Assembly (NCBI RefSeq): GCF_029623395.1
Contig: NZ_JAPYKK010000004.1
Span: 62,001 to 126,000, forward strand
Source of the DNA: Sphingomonas echinoides
GTDB lineage: Bacteria > Pseudomonadota > Alphaproteobacteria > Sphingomonadales > Sphingomonadaceae
Length of the DNA: 64,000 bases
Direction of reading: 5' to 3'
Each line of letters begins with the position of its first letter. The stretch's first letter is position 1. The notes below the pieces were generated by a model. That model saw only the letters and a list, made by a program, of their open reading frames with translations, did not search any database and had not been told where the DNA came from. A program made the translations under genes and the position numbers. Positions 44,633-51,428 of this stretch are shown here, piece by piece.

Positions 44633-46168
44633 TCAGAACTGGACTTGCAGCCCCAGGTTCACCGTCTGCCCCGAATCGATGCTGCCGGGCGCGTCGCCGG
44701 GATTGGCGATGTGCCAGTCGGTCACGTCGAGCAGGACGCGCGTGATCTTGTTGATGTACCAGGTGCCACCGATCGTGGTCGATCGCCCCAGCCCGCCCAG
44801 CGGCAGTCCGCGATAGTCGACCTCCTGGTACCGCGCCCGCAACGCGACCGCGCCCCAACCGCCCGTCGTCACCGGATCCTCGATCCGCGCGCGCGCCCAG
44901 GTGCCCCGCCGCGCGTCATAGGGCGAGGTCGTCCCGAACACGAACCACCCGGCGGATAGGCTGAAGGCATCGTGCGAAAGATCGGTGCCGCCGGCGCGGT
45001 GCAAGGTCCGGCGCCCCCATTCGTTATGCGTCCAGAAACGCCCCGTGATCACCGCCAGCTCGGCGCCGTAACCGGTGTCGCTGTCCACCCCCGTGACCGG
45101 CCCCGGCTGCGCGCGGACCAGCGTGTTGAACCCGCCCGCGATCGCACTCGCCCGAACCAGCGATCCGGTTTCGCCCCCCAACCGCTCGTGGAAGCCCCAG
45201 CCGCCGAGATGCACGGTCAGCCCCTTCGACTTGATCGGGTTCCAGTGCATCCGCGACACGACGGTCAAACCGTCGTCGCCATCGCCGATGTTGTTGGGGT
45301 CCTCGCCCGTCACCTGTACCGACGCATGCCAGTTCGGGCCGTAGAGCCGTTCCTGCAAGCCAACGCCCCAGAACCCGCGCCGCGGCAGGATCGTCGCCGC
45401 GACCGTATTGAAATCGGTGAACGGCGTCGTGCCGAGCCCGACCGATCCGTCCATCGTCCGGTCGTTGAAGCGGTTGCCAATCGACCCGTCCGCCTCGAGC
45501 CCGAGCAGATGGTGGCGGATGTTGACGAACGCCGATTTCCACACGACCTGATTTTCGGCGAACTCGCCTTCCAGCGCCCAGGACACGTTGCCGACCGCGC
45601 CCTCCATCCCCAATCGCGCCGACCCCAGGGTGGTGCCGGTGATGTTCCGCCCCGCAAACGCGCCGGTGGTGGTGGAAGCATCGAGGAACAGCCGCCCGCG
45701 CGGCCGGAACCACCAATGGCCGTCGACCGAATTCACCCGCGGCAGGCCGTTCACGAACACGACGCCCGCCTTCTCGCCATTGCCGGTTGCAGGCGGTGGG
45801 GACGCTTCCGAATCGGTGAGCCGCTGCACGATGCGGACGACCGGCGGACGCGCCACCCGCTCTGGAATGTCCGCGACCGCAACCGGCGGCACGCGCGCGG
45901 CGACGGGCGGGACCACGGGCGCCGCGACTTGGGGGGCGACCGGCGCAACCGGCTGCGCGATAGCCGGCGCCGGGGCGATCGCCAGCCGCGCTTCCATCGT
46001 GCGCAATCGCGCCTCCAGCTGGTCGATCCGCCGCTGTTGCGCCTGGATCAGGACTTGCGGATCGGTGGACGCCGGAGGGGCAGCGGTTTGGGCCTGCGCA
46101 CCGGTACCGGCCAGCACCGCGCACGCGCCAAGGCCGACCGCGGATCGGCGGACGAGAATGTTCAGCAT
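44633..46168 (-). CDS. OprO/OprP-type porin (phosphate-selective porin family)
   Basis: A 511-aa outer-membrane porin with a signal peptide (VGLGACAVLAGTGAQAQ, about residues 11-27), a short coiled-coil (LIQAQQRRIDQLEARLRTME) and a Pro/Val linker, as in OprP/OprO, then a beta-barrel (from about residue 150) rich in GRLFLDASTTTGAF, HWWFRPRGRLFLDAS and RFNDRTMDGSVGLGTTPF. It ends with an aromatic residue (LGLQVQF), as porins do. The family conducts anions such as phosphate or polyphosphate, but others serve organic anions. It lies downstream of the solute-binding gene. Confidence 0.88.
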   Translation of the reverse strand: MLNILVRRSAVGLGACAVLAGTGAQAQTAAPPASTDPQVLIQAQQRRIDQLEARLRTMEARLAIAPAPAIAQPVAPVAPQVAAPVVPPVAARVPPVAVADIPERVARPPVVRIVQRLTDSEASPPPATGNGEKAGVVFVNGLPRVNSVDGHWWFRPRGRLFLDASTTTGAFAGRNITGTTLGSARLGMEGAVGNVSWALEGEFAENQVVWKSAFVNIRHHLLGLEADGSIGNRFNDRTMDGSVGLGTTPFTDFNTVAATILPRRGFWGVGLQERLYGPNWHASVQVTGEDPNNIGDGDDGLTVVSRMHWNPIKSKGLTVHLGGWGFHERLGGETGSLVRASAIAGGFNTLVRAQPGPVTGVDSDTGYGAELAVITGRFWTHNEWGRRTLHRAGGTDLSHDAFSLSAGWFVFGTTSPYDARRGTWARARIEDPVTTGGWGAVALRARYQEVDYRGLPLGGLGRSTTIGGTWYINKITRVLLDVTDWHIANPGDAPGSIDSGQTVNLGLQVQF

Positions 46169-46388
46169 AAGCTCTTTCCATCAGTGCGGCGACGTGCCGC
46201 AGAAGCGCGGGGGCAGATCGCGCCCCCGCCGCGCCGTCATCCGGCGGATGCCCGGCGGGCGAAGAGGACGACCGCGGTCACCATCGCCGCGTCCCCCGCG
46301 GATACGCCCCGCCGTGTCGCTGCATAATCGCAGCGCATCGGCGGCGGCGGATCCGGGTCATCATCGTTTCCGTCCGTAAGACCGTCGC

Positions 46389-47180
46389 TCAGCGCCGCTT
46401 GGTCGGCCGCACCGGATCGAGCCCGCTCGCTTCGATCAGCGGACGCGCCTCGGCGCTCGCCAGATAGGCGAGGAACCCGCGCGCTGCCTTCGCATTGCGG
46501 CTGTCCTTGCTCACCATCCCGGCAAAGCGGCTGACCTTCTGGATCCCGGCGGGAAGCGGCCCGAGAAAGTCGACGCCGGGCGTGACCTTCAGCTCGCTGA
46601 CCTGCTGCATCCCGATATCGGCCTCACCCCGCGCAAGCACCGTACCGACCAGCTCGCGCCCCTCGGCAACCACCGTCTTGGCGGCAATCTGGTCGGCGAT
46701 CCCCAGCTTCGGCAGCATGGTCGTCTTGATGTAGACGCCGCTCGCGCCTTGCGAATAGGCCACCCGCTTGGCGGACAGCAGCGCCTGGCGCACGGCGGCT
46801 TCGGTCGAAACGTCGGGGTGCGGTTGTCCCTTGGGCACCGCGATCCCGATCTGCGACAGCGCGATGACCTTGCGGCTCGTCGGATCGAACACGCCGCTCT
46901 TCGCCACGGCATCCAGCGTTTCTTCGGTGCCGATCGTCACGTCCATCGGCTCGCGGTTGCGGATCCGCTCCGGGATCGCTTCGGGCGAGGTGCCGAACGA
47001 CGGCCCCCAGGCGATCACCAGCGTGTTGCCGGTCTTCTTTTCATACGCAGGCTTGAGCGTCTTCATCGCGCCCTGCAGCGCGCCGGTGGCGATCACGTGC
47101 ACGTCCTCGGCGGCCGCTGCGCCCGAAACCCCGAGCCCAGCCGTCGCCATCGTCATCGCGATGATCCGTTTGATCGTCAT
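46389..47180 (-). CDS. Periplasmic substrate-binding protein, ModA-like, first orphan copy
   Basis: A 263-aa protein with a signal peptide (MTIKRIIAMTMATAGLGVSG, cleaved near AAAAED) and a ModA-like type II periplasmic binding fold: DVHVIATGALQGAMKTLKPA, EKKTGNTLVIAWGPSFGTSP, PMDVTIGTEETLDAVAKSGV and GEADIGMQQVSELKVTPG. The serine/threonine residues for oxyanion binding are replaced in part, so the ligand may be organic. No ABC permease or ATPase lies near it. It overlaps the SMP-30 gene by four bases (ATGA). A paralogue lies at 56201-56965. Confidence 0.87.
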   Translation of the reverse strand: MTIKRIIAMTMATAGLGVSGAAAAEDVHVIATGALQGAMKTLKPAYEKKTGNTLVIAWGPSFGTSPEAIPERIRNREPMDVTIGTEETLDAVAKSGVFDPTSRKVIALSQIGIAVPKGQPHPDVSTEAAVRQALLSAKRVAYSQGASGVYIKTTMLPKLGIADQIAAKTVVAEGRELVGTVLARGEADIGMQQVSELKVTPGVDFLGPLPAGIQKVSRFAGMVSKDSRNAKAARGFLAYLASAEARPLIEASGLDPVRPTKRR

Positions 47181-48148
47181 TGATACTCTCCTTCGAAAGG
47201 GGCCCATTGCGCCCCCATGGTGTTGACGTAGAGCGCGTAGAGCGAGCCGGTGGCGGCCATGAACAGGCGGTTCCCCTGCGGGCCGCCGAAGCACAGGTTC
47301 GCGCAGCGTTCGGGTAAGTCGATGTGGCCGATCGCGGTGCCGTCCGGCGCAAAGATGCGCACCCCGTCCAGCCCCGCGCCGCCGCCCCAGCCGCACCACA
47401 GGTTGCCGTCGGCATCGATCCGCAGCCCGTCGGGGCGCCCTTCCCCGGCGTCGATCAGGACACGACGGTCGGACAAAGCACCGTCGACCCCGACGGCATA
47501 AGCGACGATACGGCACGGCCGCGCGCGCGATTCGACGAGGTACAGCGTCGTGCCGTCGGGCGAGAACGCCAGGCCGTTCGGCCCTTCCAGGTCCTCCGCC
47601 ATGCAAACGAGACGTCCCGCGACATCGCGGCGATAGACGTTGGCGGTCAGCGCTGCCGCCCCGCGCCGCCCCATATAGTCGCTGGCCAGCCCGAACGGCG
47701 GATCGGTGAACCAGACCGCATCGTCGGCGGCGACCACCACGTCATTGGGTGAATTGAGCCGTTCGCCGGCAAAGGCGTCGGCCAGCACGGTGATGCGGCC
47801 GTCATATTCGGTGCGCGTGACACGGCGCGCGCCATGTTCGCACGCGATCAGCCGCCCCTGCCGGTCGCGGGTCAGGCCGTTCGCCTTTCCGGCGGGCTGG
47901 CGGAACGTCGTCAGCGCGCCCGTCACCGCATCCCAGCGCAGGATGCGATCCTCGGGCAGATCGGTCAGCAGCAGGAACTGACTATCGCCGAACCACACCG
48001 GCCCCTCCGCCCAGCGCATCCCGCCCCCCAGCCGCTCCAGCCGGGCATGCGGCAGGCGATAGCGTTCGAACCGCGGATCGAGCACGCGCACGGCAGGATC
48101 GGGCACGCGCAAGGACGGTGTCCAGCGAAAGGCAGCGGGCGCCTCCAT
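47177..48148 (-). CDS. SMP-30/gluconolactonase family protein
   Basis: A 323-aa six-bladed beta-propeller hydrolase that uses a divalent metal. It has FGDSQFLLLTDLPEDRILRW, NSPNDVVVAADDAVWFTDPP, GPNGLAFSPDGTTLYLVESR and RPDGLRIDADGNLWCGWGGG, the last giving the conserved Asp/Asn metal ligands. SMP-30 members open lactones such as gluconolactone; some act on other esters. The ATG at 48148 was chosen. It is coupled to the small ORF upstream (TGATG) and to the solute-binding gene downstream (ATGA). Confidence 0.93.
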   Translation of the reverse strand: MEAPAAFRWTPSLRVPDPAVRVLDPRFERYRLPHARLERLGGGMRWAEGPVWFGDSQFLLLTDLPEDRILRWDAVTGALTTFRQPAGKANGLTRDRQGRLIACEHGARRVTRTEYDGRITVLADAFAGERLNSPNDVVVAADDAVWFTDPPFGLASDYMGRRGAAALTANVYRRDVAGRLVCMAEDLEGPNGLAFSPDGTTLYLVESRARPCRIVAYAVGVDGALSDRRVLIDAGEGRPDGLRIDADGNLWCGWGGGAGLDGVRIFAPDGTAIGHIDLPERCANLCFGGPQGNRLFMAATGSLYALYVNTMGAQWAPFEGEYQ

Positions 48149-48270
48149 CACGCGTAAAGCCGCTGCGCGTGGTCGACCAGCACCGCCTGTGCCGCCGCCG
48201 CGCGCTCGCAAACCGCGCGGATGAAGCGCAGCAACGCAGCCCTCGCCGGAATGGCACGATCGGTCATCAT
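48148..48270 (-). CDS. Short ORF (40 aa) coupled to the SMP-30 gene
   Basis: An ORF starting at ATG 48270 (or 48267) encodes 40 residues (MMTDRAIPARAALLRFIRAV and CERAAAAQAVLVDHAQRLYA). Its stop overlaps the SMP-30 start (TGATG). It is helical, basic-alanine rich and has no family match that I know. It may be a translation-coupling leader or a remnant of a gene. The 111 bases upstream (48271-48381) hold no gene. Confidence 0.35.
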   Translation of the reverse strand: MMTDRAIPARAALLRFIRAVCERAAAAQAVLVDHAQRLYA

Positions 48271-48381
48271 GGGATCTTTCGCACGGCAATCCGGCGACCC
48301 GCCGATGCCGATTCCGCGACCAGACTCACCGCGTTCACGCGGCGGCGGTTGACGGGAAAGGGCATCGGCGGGCGCATCGGC

Positions 48382-49200
48382 TTAGTCGCAGCGTGCGGTC
48401 ATGCCGCCATCGACCACGATTTCGGTGCCGGTGACGAAGCGCGCCTCGTCGCTCGCGAGATACAGCGCGGCATAAGCGGTATCGCGGCCATCGCCCATGA
48501 AGCCGAGCGGGATCCGCTTCAACCGGCTGTCGAGCAACGCATCGATATTCCCGCCGGTCCGCTGCCCGGCCAGCCGCGCCTCCACCATCGGGGTGTGAAG
48601 CTGGCCCGGCACTACGGTGTTCACGCGGATACCGCGCGGCGCATATTCCACCGCCGTCACCCGGCCAAGCTGGATCACCGCCGCCTTGGTCGCGGCGTAA
48701 GCGACCTGCGGCGATCCGGTGAAGCGGATTCCCGAGGTCGACGCGGTGTTGACGATCGCGCCGCCCCCGGCCTTTTCCATTTCCGGGATGGCATGCTTGC
48801 AGGTCAGGAACACGCTTTTCAGGTTGAGGTCGATCTGCGCGTTCCACTTGTCCTCGGACAGCGCGACCGCGCCACCCGCGGCGCTGCCGCCGACGTTGTT
48901 CACGAGGATGTCGACGCGGCCATAAGCCGCGACGCACGCCGCAACCATCGCTTCGACCGCGTCATTGGCGGTCACGTCGCAGGCATGCGCGGTCACGTCG
49001 CCGCCATGCGCGCGGATGCGCGACAGCGTCTCGTCCATCGCGGACATATCGCGATCGACCGCGAACACCTTGGCGCCCGCGCGCGCGAACAGGACCGCGA
49101 CGGCGCGGCCATTGCCCCAGCCGGGGCCGACGCACCCGGCGCCGGTGATGATGGCGACCTTGCCGCGCAGACGATCGCTGGCAGGGAGTTCTTCGGACAT
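48382..49200 (-). CDS. Short-chain dehydrogenase/reductase (SDR)
   Basis: A 272-aa NAD(P)-dependent oxidoreductase of the classical SDR type. The cofactor motif is IITGAGCVGPGWGNGRAVAV, a longer version of TGxxxGIG, and the active-site residues are visible: Asn in ILVNNVGGSA, Ser in ASTSGIRF, and YAATK with Tyr and Lys. VVDGGMTARCD is the C-terminus. Its substrate is unknown; the neighbours (CMD, SMP-30 lactonase) suggest a hydroxy-acid or lactone pathway. It starts MSEELPASDRLRGKVA at 49200. Confidence 0.92.
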   Translation of the reverse strand: MSEELPASDRLRGKVAIITGAGCVGPGWGNGRAVAVLFARAGAKVFAVDRDMSAMDETLSRIRAHGGDVTAHACDVTANDAVEAMVAACVAAYGRVDILVNNVGGSAAGGAVALSEDKWNAQIDLNLKSVFLTCKHAIPEMEKAGGGAIVNTASTSGIRFTGSPQVAYAATKAAVIQLGRVTAVEYAPRGIRVNTVVPGQLHTPMVEARLAGQRTGGNIDALLDSRLKRIPLGFMGDGRDTAYAALYLASDEARFVTGTEIVVDGGMTARCD

Positions 49201-49228
49201 GGGCGTTCCTTGTGCGTGCAATGCCATT

Positions 49229-49789
49229 TCAGGCGAGGGTCGTGGGAAGTTCAGGGGCGACGCCAACGGGGGGCGGCACGTCGAACACTTTGATGGTCAT
49301 CGAAATCAGCGTGTAATATCCGGCGATTCCGACCAGATCGACGAGCATGGTTTCCCCCAGCGTCGCGGCGAGCGCCTGGTAGAGCTCATCCGGAATACCG
49401 CGTTCGGCATGCAGCGTGCGGACGAAGCGATGGACGAGGCGCTCGTCCTCGCTCTCGAACGGCGGATCGCGTCCGTCGCGGATCGCATCGATCACCGCTT
49501 CGCTCAGCCCGGCTTCCAGCGCGAACGGCTTGTGCGCGGCCCACTCGTACTCGGCGAGCCAGTGCCGCCCCATCGACAGGATCACCAGCTCGGACAGCCG
49601 CGCCGGGACGCTGCTGTCATAGCGGCAATATTGCCCCAGCGCCTGCGCGGCCTGCGCCAGTTCGGGCCGGTGGAGCCAGATCGCGAGCGGACCCCGCACG
49701 CCCTTGCGCGGGCCGGTGGCGATGGCATCGAACACGGGGCGCTGCGCATCGGTCAGCGTCTCGGGGGTAACGGGCGGAAGGCGGTTCAT
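49229..49789 (-). CDS. Carboxymuconolactone decarboxylase family protein
   Basis: A 186-aa AhpD/CMD-like protein. It has PVTPETLTDAQRPVFDAIAT at the N-terminus and the core SVPARLSELVILSMGRHWLA followed by EYEWAAHKPFALEAGL. The CxxC pair of peroxidase-type AhpD is absent, so it is more like the CMD family than a peroxidase. Such proteins decarboxylate lactones or act in peroxide detoxification; the role is not known here. It overlaps the dctA stop by four bases (ATGA) and precedes the SDR by 28 bases. Confidence 0.88.
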   Translation of the reverse strand: MNRLPPVTPETLTDAQRPVFDAIATGPRKGVRGPLAIWLHRPELAQAAQALGQYCRYDSSVPARLSELVILSMGRHWLAEYEWAAHKPFALEAGLSEAVIDAIRDGRDPPFESEDERLVHRFVRTLHAERGIPDELYQALAATLGETMLVDLVGIAGYYTLISMTIKVFDVPPPVGVAPELPTTLA

Positions 49790-51105
49790 GCAGGACCTTT
49801 GGTTGGACTAGGGAGTGTTGAAGGGGTGGCGCGCGCGATCGGCACGGCGGGGCCGCGCACCCAGCTGCGACCCGGCTGCTGCCCGGTCTCGCGGGCAAAG
49901 GCATCGGGATCGAACCCGCCTTCCCAGCGCGCGATGAAGAACACCGCGATCGTATTGCCGACGATGTTGGTAAGCGCGGTGGCGGTCGCCATGATCCGGT
50001 CGATCCCGAACAACAGGCCCAGCCCACTCAGTGGGAGCGATCGCACCGATTGCAACGTCGCCGCCAGCTTGATGAACGCCCCGCCCGCGACGGTCGTGCC
50101 GCCCTTGGACGTCAGCGCCAGGATCGCTAGCAACCCCATCTGTTGCCACAGCGAGAAAGGCGTATCGGTCGCCTGCGCGATGAAGCCGATCGCGACCGCC
50201 ATGTAGATCGAGGTGCCATCCAGATTGAAGCTATATCCGGCGGGAAGCACGAACCCGACGACGACATCGTCGCAGCCACTGCGCTTCAATTTCTCGAGCA
50301 GCCGGGGAAAGGCGACTTCGCCCGATGCGGTGCCGAAAACCAGCAGCATTTCGTCGCTAATCAGGCGCAAAACCGCCAGAAACGGTAGGCCAATCGACCA
50401 CGAAATGGTCCAAAACACGACAAAAACGAACACGGCTGACGCAAGATAATAAACGCCGATCAGCTTGAGCAGATATAGGAGCGTTGCCCCGCCATAGCTA
50501 CCCACCGCCGCCGCCATCGCGCCAAATGCGCCGAGCGGAGCGAGCTTCATCAAGAAGCCGAGCATCTTGAACAGGACCGCCTGCGCTTCCTCAATCCCGC
50601 GCACCGTCAACGAGTTAGGCCCGCACACCCGGTTGATCGCGACCCCGGCGAGGATCGAAACGAGCAAAACCTGGAGGATATCGCCGGTGGCAAACGCCCC
50701 GACGAGCGTATTCGGAATGATATGCAGGAAGAAATCGGTAACGTTCACCTTCCCCGCCGCCACCGCCGCGTCGGGCTCGACCAGATTGGTGGCATGCAAA
50801 CCGACGCCGGGCTGCAGCAGATTGACCGCCACCAGTCCGACGACCATCGCCAGGGTGCTGACCACTTCGAAATAAACCAGCGATTTGATGCCCATACGGC
50901 CAAGCGCGCGCATGTCGGAAACATGGGTCAACCCATGCACCAGCGTCAGGAAAATGATCGGGGCGAGCATCATCTTGAGAAGGGCGATAAAAGCCTGACC
51001 GAGCGGGCGGAAAGCAACCGCCCACTCCGGCGCAACAATCCCCAGCACGACCGCCGCAACCAGGGCGATCAATACTTGAATGTGCAGCTCTTTCAGGTGT
51101 TTCAA
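49786..51105 (-). CDS. dctA: C4-dicarboxylate:cation symporter DctA
   Basis: A 439-aa inner-membrane transporter of the DAACS family, importing succinate, malate and fumarate. The N-terminal LKHLKELHIQVLIALVAAVV opens the first helix; later come AFIALLKMMLAPIIFLTLVH, FVLPAGYSFNLDGTSIYMAV (the substrate/Na+-site segment) and SKGGTTVAGGAFIKLAATLQ. The start is TTG 51105, chosen because GGAGAGGA lies 5 bases upstream and homologues begin here. The longer frame to 51186 is not DctA-like. It is the first gene of a minus-strand unit with CMD, SDR, the 40-aa ORF, SMP-30, the solute-binding protein and the porin. Confidence 0.95.
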   Translation of the reverse strand: MKHLKELHIQVLIALVAAVVLGIVAPEWAVAFRPLGQAFIALLKMMLAPIIFLTLVHGLTHVSDMRALGRMGIKSLVYFEVVSTLAMVVGLVAVNLLQPGVGLHATNLVEPDAAVAAGKVNVTDFFLHIIPNTLVGAFATGDILQVLLVSILAGVAINRVCGPNSLTVRGIEEAQAVLFKMLGFLMKLAPLGAFGAMAAAVGSYGGATLLYLLKLIGVYYLASAVFVFVVFWTISWSIGLPFLAVLRLISDEMLLVFGTASGEVAFPRLLEKLKRSGCDDVVVGFVLPAGYSFNLDGTSIYMAVAIGFIAQATDTPFSLWQQMGLLAILALTSKGGTTVAGGAFIKLAATLQSVRSLPLSGLGLLFGIDRIMATATALTNIVGNTIAVFFIARWEGGFDPDAFARETGQQPGRSWVRGPAVPIARATPSTLPSPTKGPA

Positions 51106-51228
51106 GACTGTCCTCTCCGACCGACACGCCAGTCTGCCGCAGGCTCTTGGCGGCTGCGTACAAGCGATCGGCCCTTCTCCACACAAGGCCTTGGCCTGAC
51201 GTGTCCGGAGGTCCTAGGCGGGATCGAT

Positions 51229-51278
51229 ATCTAGATCAAAAACCGTTTCGATATGCCATCCTATGCCGGCACGGCATA
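51229..51278 (-). promoter_or_regulatory. Composite LysR-type site facing dctA
   Basis: ATCTAGATCAAAAAC at 51229-51243 is identical in all 15 bases to 33898-33912. The palindrome TATGCCG-GCA-CGGCATA at 51262-51278 is centred at 51270, exactly 41 bases from the start of the box, as at the other locus. It contains T-N11-A. The minus-strand TTGATC (51239-51234) would be the -35 and the palindrome centre lies near -66. dctA starts 124 bases downstream. Confidence 0.78.
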
Positions 51279-51308
51279 ATAGATCGAGCTACCTCGGATT
51301 TACGACCA

Positions 51309-51357
51309 ATGCCGAAAATGGATGGTTAGCTATGTTGAAACGGTTTTTGATCTAGCT
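51309..51357 (+). promoter_or_regulatory. Composite LysR-type site facing the TonB receptor (one degenerate half)
   Basis: The box GTTTTTGATCTAGCT (51343-51357) matches the other copies at 14 of 15 bases in inverted orientation. Exactly 41 bases from its far end, the predicted palindrome position (51309-51323) reads ATGCCG-AAA-ATGGAT. One half-site is perfect and the other degenerate, but T-N11-A is kept (T51310, A51322). The TonB-receptor start is 71 bases downstream. Confidence 0.68.
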
Positions 51358-51428
51358 GTATCCACGGCCTACCCAGCCTTCAGAAGTGCCGCCCGAAGAG
51401 CGGCCTCGTTCATGGAGGGTATGTTTCG

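Larger units (their letters stand above)
51106..51428. promoter_or_regulatory. Divergent dctA/TonB-receptor regulatory region
   Basis: These 323 bases hold no gene but two copies of the composite site: one facing dctA (51229-51278) and one facing the TonB gene (51309-51357). The 19-bp CTAGATCAAAAACCGTTTC (51231-51249) recurs as its exact inverse complement at 51337-51355. The rest is G/C-rich without obvious hairpins. Confidence 0.75.
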
